DNA of 23,833 nucleotides, from the NCBI GenBank assembly GCA_046154665.1, contig JBJXFG010000038.1, forward strand, positions 1 to 23,833. Reading direction: 5' to 3'. Below are positions 14,398 through 22,045 of the stretch, piece after piece; positions within the stretch are counted from its first letter, which is position 1, and every line of letters begins with the position of its first letter. A program made the position numbers and the translations under genes. The DNA is from JAFLCM01 sp046154665. GTDB taxonomy: Bacteria; Planctomycetota; Phycisphaerae; Phycisphaerales; UBA1924. The notes under the pieces were generated by a model that searched no databases, was not told the DNA's origin, and saw nothing but the letters and a program-made list of their open reading frames with translations.

Positions 14398-14720
14398 GAT
14401 GGTCCTTCGTGCGGGGGTGGCGCGGCTCCGAAGAGCCGGGCGGCTTCAACCAGTGAACCCACGCGGGTGAGGCCGCGAGACTGTCTGGCGGTACGCCAAT
14501 GTACCCATCGCGGCGAAGCGTGCCAAAGCGGACATCCAACGGTGGTTGAGACTTGGACTCAGTTATGACTCGGACATCCGCGGCTGGCGGCGCATTGTGG
14601 GACACGACCGCCCCCGTCCGATGTTGACACCCGCGCCGCCTCGGGTTCCACTTTGCGTGCTTCGGATCACCCTGCTAGGCGCGGCTCGCTCCGCACCCTG
14701 AACCTCGAACGAGAAACACC
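14398..14720. other. Divergent intergenic region between the two cytochrome units
   Basis: This 323-base gap separates the minus-strand operon from the plus-strand c554-like gene and should hold both promoters. It contains a small hairpin (CGGCTC-CGAA-GAGCCG, 14423-14438) and a TTGACA at 14624-14629 on the plus strand, about 90 bases before the c554-like start, without a convincing -10. I found no CRP-like palindrome and no gene. Confidence 0.5.
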
Positions 14721-15857
14721 ATGTCCTCCGACAACCACCACCGCATCCATGCCGCCGGTCGCGTCACACTCAAAGCGCTCCTCGTGCTCGCCGGCGCGTC
14801 CCTCGGCGTGCTCGCCGTCGCTTCCAGCTCTAACGCCGGCGCACCCAGCGGCGGCAAGCCCGGCACCTGGATGCCCGGCTCGTTCAAGTTCATGGGCAAC
14901 GCCTCGTGCGTCGCCTGCCACTCCGAGGGCAAAAAGAAGGGCGGCTCGAACGGCGACGGCGAGCAGTTCGACATCTGGGAAAAGGACGACCCGCACCACC
15001 TCTCGTTCGAGGTGCTCTCGAACGATGAGAGCAAGAAGATCGCCGGCAAAATGGGCATCGCCGACGCCACCAAGAGCGACGACTGCCTGAACTGCCACGC
15101 CGTCAACGCCCCCGCCGACAAGCGCGGTGCCAAGTGGTCGATCGAAGAGGGCAACTCCTGCGAATCGTGCCACGGCCCCGGCGAGAAGTACCTCACCCCG
15201 CACGAGGCCGCCGGCTGGACCGCCGAGCAGCGTAAGAGCAAGTCGCCCGAGCAGCTGATGAACGAGTTCGGCCTGTTCGATACGACGAACTACGCCGTCC
15301 GCGCCGCCATGTGCATCAACTGCCACCTGAACATCGACAAGAAGCTCATCGACGCCGGCCACCCCGCGCTGAGCTTCGAGATGAGCAGCTACAACTACTA
15401 CAGCTTCGACGCCAGCAAGGGCTACAAGACCCACTGGGAAGAAGAGCCCAAGACAATGGCCGACGCGAAGCTCTGGGCCGTCGGCCAGGCCGCCGCCCTC
15501 GAAGCCGCCAAGCAAGGCGGCAACGCCGAACTCATCGCGATCTACACCACGGGCACCGGGATCGCCAAGAAGCACTTCGGCTCCGACACGCCCGACGGCC
15601 TGAACAAGGCTGCGTACGCCGGCGACAAGGCCGCCGGTGCCGCCAAAGACCTCGCCGCCGCCGGTGCCGCCGCCAAGTCCGCCCTCGAACGCAAGATCAT
15701 CGCCGCAGGCGTCTTCGCCCTCACGGCGTCCACCTTCGACGCCCGAGGCGACGCCATCCCCGACGGCCTCTACGACGCCAACGACGCCGCCATAAAGGGC
15801 GAAGAAGGCCCGGGCTACGCCGATGCGCTGAAGAAGATGGCTGAGATGGCGAAGTAG
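14721..15857 (+). CDS. Secreted tetraheme cytochrome c554-like protein
   Basis: The 378-residue protein has a signal peptide (VTLKALLVLAGASLGVLAVASSSNA, then GAPS) and four heme sites: CVACH (63-67), CLNCH (122-126), CESCH (147-151) and CINCH (198-202). WEKDDPHHLSFEVL and DAGHPALSFEM supply extra histidines as expected for the cytochrome c554 family, which carries electrons in the periplasm (in ammonia oxidisers, from hydroxylamine oxidoreductase). The C-terminal ~150 residues are Ala/Lys-rich and helical, without hemes. It is divergent from the ferredoxin/cytochrome operon, so it may be a soluble donor or acceptor for that complex. The ATG at 14721 is the only start that leaves a proper signal peptide. 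Confidence 0.88.
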   Translation: MSSDNHHRIHAAGRVTLKALLVLAGASLGVLAVASSSNAGAPSGGKPGTWMPGSFKFMGNASCVACHSEGKKKGGSNGDGEQFDIWEKDDPHHLSFEVLSNDESKKIAGKMGIADATKSDDCLNCHAVNAPADKRGAKWSIEEGNSCESCHGPGEKYLTPHEAAGWTAEQRKSKSPEQLMNEFGLFDTTNYAVRAAMCINCHLNIDKKLIDAGHPALSFEMSSYNYYSFDASKGYKTHWEEEPKTMADAKLWAVGQAAALEAAKQGGNAELIAIYTTGTGIAKKHFGSDTPDGLNKAAYAGDKAAGAAKDLAAAGAAAKSALERKIIAAGVFALTASTFDARGDAIPDGLYDANDAAIKGEEGPGYADALKKMAEMAK

Positions 15858-15979
15858 CCTCTTCGTTCGATATGGGTTTCATTTGCATCGACTCTGTTGG
15901 CCAAATTGCTAGCTCATGGCGCAATGTTGAATGGCGTCTTGCAGACTGATCCAATAGACACTTCTAGAGGCTTCAACCG

Positions 15980-18085
15980 ATGTCTACCCAAGTCCAAGAG
16001 ATTGACAACCCGATGTATCGGCGGCACGAAGCCCACTTTCACGCAGCGCTCGGCGAGTTGCATGATGCAGATCAAGTCAAAAAATGGTATGTCCCTGTTA
16101 ATCGGCGGAGTGCGGAGTTCGCAAATATACCCGGTTTTAGCTCCGAGGTTCTGTTGCGATTTGCAAACGACGCCCTCTGTGGCTTGACGGAGAGAGAGCT
16201 GCTGATGGGAGTGTCCACCGCTCCCGTTGGTAGTGTCTTGCTGGTCGAAGGGCAGGCAGGCTCTGGGAAATCGACCGCTTTGCGATTCAGCTTTCCAGAA
16301 GCGTTGAAGCGCAACGCTGGCGATTGCTTTGAGTACATGACCATGAACTTTGAGGCTGACGAGCCCACAATTCAGGCCAAGTTTCTCGAAGGCGAGCCCC
16401 AGGTTTATAAGTATATCGAAGACAAAGTCATCGATCGAATAAAGCAACTCGCGGGTACAGCGTACTCAGCCCACACAGAGGAAATGTGGGATTTCTTTAT
16501 GAAATGCGATGATCTGCTAGATTTTGCCGAGACGCGAAGAGCCTTGGCCGATGTGCGAACTGCACTTCAAAAAGGCATTATCGACAAGAAGGACCACGAT
16601 CGGCGAGTCTACGATGCTCGCGAGTCGTATTTTAAGAATCGAGAGTCCATATGGTCAGTGGTTAGATATATTTCTTCAACTAGGAATAAGCAGCCCGTTC
16701 TTGTTTATGACAACATCGACCCGTTGGGGCCCGAAGCGATCTGCTTGGTAGTGCGCCACGCCCGATCAGTTTCCGAGCGACATCCGTCCATAAAGGTCTT
16801 CTTGCCCGTTCGGCCGCCGACGGCAACCATCATCAAGAGTCATCATCATCGAATCGACAGTCTTCGGTTGCCATCTTTTGAGATCGCACCGCCGCCTGCG
16901 CTTGATGTCGTCGCAAAGCGGGTGCGAGATATTGCACGAGAGGCTTCGATTAATCCATCGGGTGAGGGGCTAGATGAAGTTGACAGAGATATCATCGACT
17001 ACGTAAGGAAGAGGCTGGCTGCGCCGTATTCGCTTGACTTCATCACTGCGGCAACCAACGGAAATCTGAGAAAGATTCTCACTATATCCAATCGAACTTT
17101 TGCGAGTGCTGCAATCGACTATGATAAAGTGAAGAAGGCATGGGCTGGACGGCCGACCAAGAATATTGGCCAGGATCCTAGCCATGCTAATCTGCCTCCC
17201 GGAATCGAAAGAATTAAGTTTCCTCCCGGCACGATCGAATATGAGTTGGTCGCTCGCGTGGTTTGTGTTGGTGGAAACTATAGCTATTGTGAGCCAGGAA
17301 CTTGCGAGAGGTTCATCTGTAATATCTGGACAGATCATGGGACAAGCACGCCAGTGTGTCACTTTATAAGGCCGCTATTGCTTTCGTACGTGTATCAAGA
17401 TGCAGGCCGCGTGATGCGAACGACGGTTGGCACTCTCTGTGATGAGTTGTCGCCTTTCCTGGATGCCGCGGGTGTCGCTGATTCAGCGCAGGCACTGCGG
17501 CAGCAAATTGGAGCCTTCGTTGCGTTCGGGTTGCTAGATACGCCGCAGAGAGTTGGCAGTGGTATTCATACGCCGGCGACTGAATGGGAAATCAAAGGAA
17601 CTGATGCCGGTCAAGTAATGTGGTCACGTGTGGGTTTCTCGTCATTTTATTTTGGCTTTTTCAAGGACGCGGTTCATCCAGGGATCTCCATGGTTAGGAA
17701 TGGCATAAAGAGTGCATATGCGGCGAGAATGCAAGGTGCCACAAATGCGATCAAGTACCTATCTGTGCAGGAGCGTGCGCTTGTAGGAATGCTCGGAACA
17801 TCTGGCGATCTGCGACTGCGAAATAGATATCAGCAGCTCGCGGGAGGAGGAGTTGGCTCTGTTCGGAGCTTCACACATCGCTTGCTTATTCGTTGTCTGC
17901 TCGAATTGTCTTGTGTAGTTGAAGAAGATATTGGCAGAATCGACGGAGTAGAGCTGGCATCTGACGATTCGATGCGAGTTCTTGCGTCGATGCTGCCTAA
18001 GGCAGAGTCCACTCGGTTAAGTCTCCCAGAGCTTCGTGATCAGTTTGCCGCAATGTTGAATATGTACCGGGCGATTTTGCAGTAG
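15980..18085 (+). CDS. Large P-loop NTPase in a low-GC island (possible defence protein)
   Basis: The 701-residue protein has a Walker A motif VEGQAGSGKST (residues 89-99), Walker B PVLVYDNIDP (239-248) and a following strand IKVFLPVRPPT (271-281) whose Arg resembles the hhhxxR sensor of STAND/ORC-like ATPases. The ~300 residues after the ATPase core have no motif I recognise but contain helical, possibly winged-helix segments, and a Cys-containing stretch (NYSYCEPGTCERFICN). The base composition is visibly closer to half GC, and codon use (ATA, AGA, TTT, AAT) differs sharply from both neighbours, indicating horizontal acquisition. AGAGG lies ~10 bases before the ATG at 15980. No integrase, nuclease or toxin partner is adjacent. 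Antiphage defence is a hypothesis only. Confidence 0.75.
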   Translation: MSTQVQEIDNPMYRRHEAHFHAALGELHDADQVKKWYVPVNRRSAEFANIPGFSSEVLLRFANDALCGLTERELLMGVSTAPVGSVLLVEGQAGSGKSTALRFSFPEALKRNAGDCFEYMTMNFEADEPTIQAKFLEGEPQVYKYIEDKVIDRIKQLAGTAYSAHTEEMWDFFMKCDDLLDFAETRRALADVRTALQKGIIDKKDHDRRVYDARESYFKNRESIWSVVRYISSTRNKQPVLVYDNIDPLGPEAICLVVRHARSVSERHPSIKVFLPVRPPTATIIKSHHHRIDSLRLPSFEIAPPPALDVVAKRVRDIAREASINPSGEGLDEVDRDIIDYVRKRLAAPYSLDFITAATNGNLRKILTISNRTFASAAIDYDKVKKAWAGRPTKNIGQDPSHANLPPGIERIKFPPGTIEYELVARVVCVGGNYSYCEPGTCERFICNIWTDHGTSTPVCHFIRPLLLSYVYQDAGRVMRTTVGTLCDELSPFLDAAGVADSAQALRQQIGAFVAFGLLDTPQRVGSGIHTPATEWEIKGTDAGQVMWSRVGFSSFYFGFFKDAVHPGISMVRNGIKSAYAARMQGATNAIKYLSVQERALVGMLGTSGDLRLRNRYQQLAGGGVGSVRSFTHRLLIRCLLELSCVVEEDIGRIDGVELASDDSMRVLASMLPKAESTRLSLPELRDQFAAMLNMYRAILQ

Positions 18086-18183
18086 AAGCGAGATCTAATT
18101 GAAGATAAATGGGCCATTCACCGTGGGGCGCCGCCCTGTTCATCGTCTTTGAATGCGTTGCGCTCGCGATGTTCTGGAAGATT

Positions 18184-18819
18184 TCATTGTTGCTGTACTT
18201 GTGATTCGGGTTGCGGCCGCCACTTGATATTGCACCCCAGACTCGCCCTCTGCTCCGGATTCACCCGCCCGCCGGAGAGCACCGCGTCCAGCGCCGCCCG
18301 AACATCCCGACCCGTCACGGGCACCGGCGTCGTCCCCGCAAGCTCGCCGCGCGATGGACGGCTGTCGTCAAGCTGCCCGCGGTACACCAGCTTCCTCGCC
18401 CCATCAAACACAAAGAAATCCGGCGTACACGCCGCCTGATAAGCCTTCGCCACGCTCTGGTCGGCGTCGAACAGGTACGGGAACGTGTACCTAGCCTCCC
18501 GCGCCTCCGTCGCCATCTTCTCCGGCGAATCATCCGGGTACGCCACCACATCGTTGCTCGAGATCGCCACGATGCCCACGCGCTTCCCGCCCCCCCCGCG
18601 CGAAGCGGGCCCGCCCGTGCCATAGTCGCGCCCCAGCCGCGCCAGTTCGTCCCGCACATGCTTCACATACGGGCAGTGGTTGCAGATGAACATGACCAGC
18701 AGCACGTCCGCGCCGCTGAAGTCATCGAGCGAAACCGCCTTGCCGCTCACGGCATCGGGCAGCCGAAAGCCAGGTGCGGCGGTGCCGAGGGCGATCATCG
18801 TGGAGGGTGTGCGTGCCAT
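18184..18819 (-). CDS. Thioredoxin-fold redoxin (AhpC/TSA-like) with CNHC motif
   Basis: The 211-residue product has the thioredoxin-like fold of the redoxin family: APGFRLPDAVSGKAVSLDDF, then LLVMFICNHCPYVKHVRDEL with the redox pair in CNHC, FPYLFDADQSVAKAY, the cis-Pro region ACTPDFFVFDGARKLVYRGQLDD, and GCNIKW near the end. Such proteins are usually annotated as thioredoxin family; the physiological partner is unknown. The last residues (RPQPESQVQQQ) differ from the family's usual end, and the stop lies beside the low-GC island, so the tail may have been altered when that DNA arrived. Start at 18819; an in-frame ATG at 18798 is an alternative. Confidence 0.88.
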   Translation of the reverse strand: MARTPSTMIALGTAAPGFRLPDAVSGKAVSLDDFSGADVLLVMFICNHCPYVKHVRDELARLGRDYGTGGPASRGGGGKRVGIVAISSNDVVAYPDDSPEKMATEAREARYTFPYLFDADQSVAKAYQAACTPDFFVFDGARKLVYRGQLDDSRPSRGELAGTTPVPVTGRDVRAALDAVLSGGRVNPEQRASLGCNIKWRPQPESQVQQQ

Positions 18820-18924
18820 GGGGAAGGAGTGGTCAAGTGGTCGAGTGCGGTAAGGCGTTGCGTGCGTCGGCGGGGCCGTCTTCGGTGGGCAATCGGTGGA
18901 CTGTAGCTTCCCGGCGTCGCCCCC

Positions 18925-18952
18925 TTGCGTGTGGTCCGCCCCGCGTTACACT
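18925..18952 (+). promoter_or_regulatory. Candidate sigma-70-type promoter for the region-4 protein
   Basis: TTGCGT (18925-18930) and TACACT (18947-18952) are spaced by 16 bases, each matching four of six consensus positions. A hairpin GCAGGCCA/TGGCCTGC (18959-18979) follows immediately, in what would be the leader of the gene starting at 19057. Confidence 0.35.
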
Positions 18953-19056
18953 GTTCCCGCAGGCCACGGATTGGCCTGCGTGTCCGCCCGGCCCCAGCCT
19001 CTTCACCCATCAGGAACGGGGCCCACATCTTCGCACACGGTCACGGAGAGACCACC

Positions 19057-19503
19057 ATGAAGCGAAGCCGCTGGGGCTCCGCCCCTTCTTCTTCATCCGG
19101 TTCACACACCCGCCGCTCGCCGTTCGGCTCCGCCGCAACCCGAGGGATGTCGTCGTCGCACGCCGCGCCGGGATCGTCGGTTCAAGATCCCACATCGGAC
19201 GCCGCCCCGCGCCCCCGCGCCCGCACCCACCAGCCCACCGCGGACTCGCCCCACCGTGATCGCGCCAGGCGTGAGCCCGCGCGCCCCGAACCGGCGCCGC
19301 TGGGGGGCAGCGTGGGGATGGCGATGCTGACGCGCGTGAAGGACGCCGTGCTGCACATGCTCTCGCACCACGAGCGGCTGCTGCTGGTGCTGTGGTACGT
19401 CGAACGGATGACCCTCGCCGAGATCGCGCGAACGCTGAACCTGACCGAACAGCAGGCCGACCGCATGCACGCGGAGATTCTCAGCAAGCTCCGCACGGCG
19501 TAA
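19057..19503 (+). CDS. Sigma-70 region 4-only protein
   Basis: The 148-residue product has a Ser/Arg/Pro-rich, probably disordered N-terminal ~85 residues and a C-terminal helix-turn-helix like sigma-70 region 4: LSHHERLLLVLWYVERMTL, AEIARTLNLTEQQADRMHAE and ILSKLRTA, the pattern that reads the -35 element. No region 2 or 3 is present in this gene or its neighbours, so it cannot be a complete sigma factor. It could be a stand-alone regulator or half of a split sigma factor. The ATG at 19057 is supported by GGAGAG six bases upstream; the frame is open from 18925 but that part is not conserved-looking. Confidence 0.8.
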   Translation: MKRSRWGSAPSSSSGSHTRRSPFGSAATRGMSSSHAAPGSSVQDPTSDAAPRPRARTHQPTADSPHRDRARREPARPEPAPLGGSVGMAMLTRVKDAVLHMLSHHERLLLVLWYVERMTLAEIARTLNLTEQQADRMHAEILSKLRTA

Positions 19504-19642
19504 CCCGCGCACCGATCAAGGCGAGCGCGGAAGCCGCGCTCCATCCGAGCCCCGTGCGCAACCACGGGGCCAAGCCCGCGCGATGCGTGATCGAGAGAAC
19601 GCAGTTCGAGGCCAGCGAGCCAAGACAACTCCCTCTGACTTG

Positions 19643-19664
19643 GCCCTGAGCTCGCGCTCAGGGC
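19643..19664. terminator. GC-rich hairpin after the region-4 gene
   Basis: GCCCTGAGC and GCTCAGGGC form a perfect 9-bp stem with a TCGC loop, about 140 bases after the stop at 19503. No T-tract follows directly, so it could equally be a repeat; on the minus strand it begins GAGCCCTGAGCG, close to the GAGCCCCGAGCG of the queG element. Confidence 0.45.
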
Positions 19665-19680
19665 TCGGACAGACGCGTCT

Positions 19681-19738
19681 CGCCTTTTCTCTCTCCGTCT
19701 TGCCTTCCTCCGCGATCTCCGCGATCTCCGCGTTGAAA
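19681..19738. repeat. Dispersed repeat containing CGCGATCTC tandem units
   Basis: Two exact 9-base units (CGCGATCTC, 19711-19728) and a third partial one follow a pyrimidine-rich stretch. On the minus strand this encodes NAEIAEIAEE, a peptide I recall from many unrelated predicted proteins in planctomycetes and other bacteria, which points to a dispersed DNA repeat and not to a gene. Confidence 0.55.
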
Positions 19739-19759
19739 CGGCCTCTCGCCCCTCGCCTC

Positions 19760-20341
19760 TCAACCCGAAGCAACGAACAGCGGCGCGGAAGCCTCGATCT
19801 CCAGCAACCGCCGCTTCCGCTCCAACCCCCCCGCATACCCCGTCAAGTCCCCTGAGCGCCCCACCACCCGGTGGCAAGGCACGATGATCGCGATCGGGTT
19901 CGCCCCGTTTGCCGCGGCGACCGCGCGCACCGCATCCGGCCGCCCCATCCGCTCCGCCACCCAGGTGTACGACACGCGCGTGCCCCACGGGATGGTGCGG
20001 AGAACCTCCCAAACCGCGTGCTGAAACGCCGTGCCGACGGGGTCAAGAGCGACGCGGAACGTCGTCGCCGCGCCGCGGAAGTACGCCGCGAGTTCTTCTT
20101 CGAGCCGGTCGAGGTGCTGCGAGGCTTCATTCATCGCGCGCCGCTCGGCGGCCTGCGTTTCCGCGAGACGCTCGCGCTCACCCGCGTGGCTCGACCCCCC
20201 TTCGCCATCGACAAACCCCAGCGCCAGCAGCCCCGATGCCCGGCCCACGCCGAACATCATCCCCATCGGCGTCACAAACTCGCGGCGCACCGAAGCGCTC
20301 GCCGCCGAGCTCGATCGAGAAGTTGGGATGAGTGATTCCAT
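19760..20341 (-). CDS. ogt: Methylated-DNA--[protein]-cysteine S-methyltransferase
   Basis: The enzyme removes O6-alkyl groups from guanine in DNA by transferring them to its own cysteine. The active site IVPCHRVV, the DNA-binding segment FQHAVWEVLRTIPWGTRVSY, AERMGRPDAVRAVAAANGANP and the terminal GYAGGLERKRRLLE are intact. At 193 residues it matches the Ogt/MGMT length. The ATG at 20341 is chosen because the helical N-terminal domain begins there; the frame is open to 20614 but that part is low-GC and not family-like. No ada or alkA neighbour is present. The gene symbol follows function and could equally be written mgmt. Confidence 0.9.
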   Translation of the reverse strand: MESLIPTSRSSSAASASVRREFVTPMGMMFGVGRASGLLALGFVDGEGGSSHAGERERLAETQAAERRAMNEASQHLDRLEEELAAYFRGAATTFRVALDPVGTAFQHAVWEVLRTIPWGTRVSYTWVAERMGRPDAVRAVAAANGANPIAIIVPCHRVVGRSGDLTGYAGGLERKRRLLEIEASAPLFVASG

Positions 20342-20754
20342 GTGATTCCAAGCCGCGCGAGCGTTCCCAGCGTAGCGGCGGCAGAGTGCTCGACCCCGAA
20401 CAACCTCACGCGCCGCACAGTGTCCCAGCGTCCGGGCTCCAAGGCGCTGCAAGTCTCGCTCAGAAATCGGCCGCCTGATAATGTCATTTGTCAAGTCAGA
20501 TAAAGCAAGAAAAAATGAGATAACCTTCAGCGACACGATCGAGTGGTTAATCTCCGCCGCTTCAGCACCATGATATTCACGCGACCTCCCCGTCAGCGAG
20601 CGGGTTGAAAACACCTGAATCGCTCGGTATCCTCAGATCTGCCGCAGGCCTTCGTTGCAGTCCCTTGTCGGCGTTGAACGAAGGCAAACCAGTCGAACCT
20701 CGTTCCACCGAAGTCGATGTCCGCATCGACTTCGGTGCTCTTTTCCCGTGTCAG
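20342..20754. other. Intergenic region, partly low GC
   Basis: About 410 bases without a convincing gene. A locally AT-rich stretch (20478-20560) includes, on the plus strand, TTGTCA and AAAAAT 17 bases apart and, on the minus strand, a TTGACA; either could be a promoter, neither is strong. A 14-bp perfect hairpin lies at 20706-20737. No RNA gene was recognised. Confidence 0.5.
20706..20744 (+). terminator. Strong hairpin with T-tract on the plus strand
   Basis: A perfect 14-bp stem (CACCGAAGTCGATG/CATCGACTTCGGTG) with loop TCCG is followed by CTCTTTT on the plus strand, the form of an intrinsic terminator. However, no plus-strand gene ends nearby; it lies 18 bases past the stop of the minus-strand gene at 20755, where it lacks a U-tract. 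It may end an unrecognised plus-strand transcript from the low-GC stretch or act as a transcript-end hairpin. Confidence 0.55.
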
Positions 20755-21879
20755 TCAGCGGGGCAACGCGTTCACATCCGCCGTTGCGCTGGGGATGAGC
20801 GTCCAGACTTCCACCGCCGTCGTCTCGCCGCCGGGGGGGATGTCGACGATGGGCGCGACGAGTTCGGCCTCGATGATGCCGAGCCCCGGATTGATGTACG
20901 TCGCCACGGGGCCCTCGCCAAACTGACGCATGCGCTCGTGCGAGTCGCGATCGCCAGTCGTCAGCCGCCGGTGCAGCCACCAGCCGTCGCGCCACACGGC
21001 GAGCTCGGCGGGCTCGCTCGACGTGGCCCACGCTTCCAAATACACCTTGATTCCCTCCTTCCACATCGCGTTCGACAGCGGCAGCGCGTTCCAACCGTTC
21101 TCTTGAGTCCCCGTCAGCGCGCCGCGGAAGAGCGCGTCGGCGTTCTCGCCCATCGCACCCCGAACCGACCACGTCGAGCTCCGTTCCTCGGCATTCCCGC
21201 GCATCCCGCCCGGACTCGTTCGAAACGCCATCACCGACCCCGCTCCCGGCGTCACCGCCGTATTCAACCACGGCCCCGCCGTCATCGTCCGATTGGTCGT
21301 GTTCGTCAGCGTGTACGAAATCTCTGCCCGGTTCGGCCCCTTGATCCGGATCGTCTTGCTCTCGCGCAGCCCGCTCCGCTGAACCGGCCCGACCACCGTG
21401 ATCGACCGATCCGTCTTCGCCGTCAACACCGCGGGCCCGACATCCATCGCCGGGTCCGGCGGCCAGTTCTTCGGCGTGCCGTCGGCGCCAACCCAACCTT
21501 TCTCGCCGTTCTGCGGCGCCCACCACGAGTACGCCCCGCCGAAGAACGTGTAGTCACCGTTGGCTGGCAGAGACCTGCTCAGATCAACCGCGTGCAACAG
21601 GTTCGGGCCCCCGCCCTCAGGTCCGAAGAAAACGATTCGATCGATCCGCGGCGAAAACCGCACCCGCACGCCCGATCCAACCATTTCCAGATCCGTCCCA
21701 ACATCCGCCGCGGCCACCTCGACCGGCGCGGCCGGCACAGGCGCGTTCGCCCCGCGCTCGACGGACCCCGCCGCCTGGCCCCGAGCCTGTGGTTCAGACG
21801 AACACGAGTTGGAAACCAGCGGCACCAGCATTAACCAGGGCAACGCAAAGAAAAAAGTCCGACGGGCCTTCGCGTTCAT
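20755..21879 (-). CDS. Secreted DUF4380-like protein
   Basis: The 374-residue product has a positively charged start and a hydrophobic segment (TFFFALPWLMLVPLVSNSC); the Cys after VSNS might be lipid-modified, but the box is not canonical. The domain begins with a beta-sandwich signature (VRVRFSPRIDRIVFFG, GGGPNLLHAV, DYTFFGGAYSWWAPQ) that resembles DUF4380, related in fold to sugar mutarotases, and continues with RAEISYTLTNTT and W-rich strands. Function unknown; a carbohydrate-related periplasmic role is a guess. The start at 21879 is the first ATG with a leader. It is divergent from the phosphatase at 22046. Confidence 0.72.
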   Translation of the reverse strand: MNAKARRTFFFALPWLMLVPLVSNSCSSEPQARGQAAGSVERGANAPVPAAPVEVAAADVGTDLEMVGSGVRVRFSPRIDRIVFFGPEGGGPNLLHAVDLSRSLPANGDYTFFGGAYSWWAPQNGEKGWVGADGTPKNWPPDPAMDVGPAVLTAKTDRSITVVGPVQRSGLRESKTIRIKGPNRAEISYTLTNTTNRTMTAGPWLNTAVTPGAGSVMAFRTSPGGMRGNAEERSSTWSVRGAMGENADALFRGALTGTQENGWNALPLSNAMWKEGIKVYLEAWATSSEPAELAVWRDGWWLHRRLTTGDRDSHERMRQFGEGPVATYINPGLGIIEAELVAPIVDIPPGGETTAVEVWTLIPSATADVNALPR

Positions 21880-21969
21880 GCGGCGCGGCTCCGGGAGAGT
21901 GCGAGAGGGTCAACCAACAGGCCCGAGTGTATTCGTGCGGCGCAGCGCGTTCCTCTCAACAGCTGCCGG

Positions 21970-21991
21970 GGTACGGCGTCTTCGCCGTACC
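21970..21991. repeat. Hairpin GGTACGGCG-TCTT-CGCCGTACC
   Basis: A perfect 9-bp stem with a TCTT loop in the divergent gap between the DUF4380-like and phosphatase genes. The loop is the complement of the AAGA loop in copy C, suggesting a related hairpin family. Confidence 0.65.
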
Positions 21992-22000
21992 ACGCCCCCC

Positions 22001-22034
22001 AAGCCCCAAGCCCCAAGCCCCAAACCCCAAGCCC
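22001..22034. repeat. Heptamer tandem repeat (AAGCCCC)
   Basis: Three exact AAGCCCC units, one AAACCCC and a partial AAGCCC lie immediately before the GTG of the phosphatase. The minus strand has GGGG runs every seven bases and could form a G-quadruplex. Similar in form to the heptamer repeat at 12661. Confidence 0.8.
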
Positions 22035-22045
22035 TATCCTCCCCC

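Noticed and set aside
12634..14568. 644-codon open frame on the plus strand
   Set aside because: It is antisense to the ferredoxin fusion gene; its His/Arg/Leu-rich composition is the usual shadow of a high-GC gene, and the minus-strand frame has clear domains.
15858..18183. Integrative element with tRNA attachment site around the NTPase
   Set aside because: No tRNA, integrase or flanking direct repeat was found at either boundary, so only an island of foreign composition can be claimed.
19760..20614. Methyltransferase starting at 20614
   Set aside because: The extra 91 residues come from low-GC intergenic sequence and do not resemble the family; 20341 gives the normal length.
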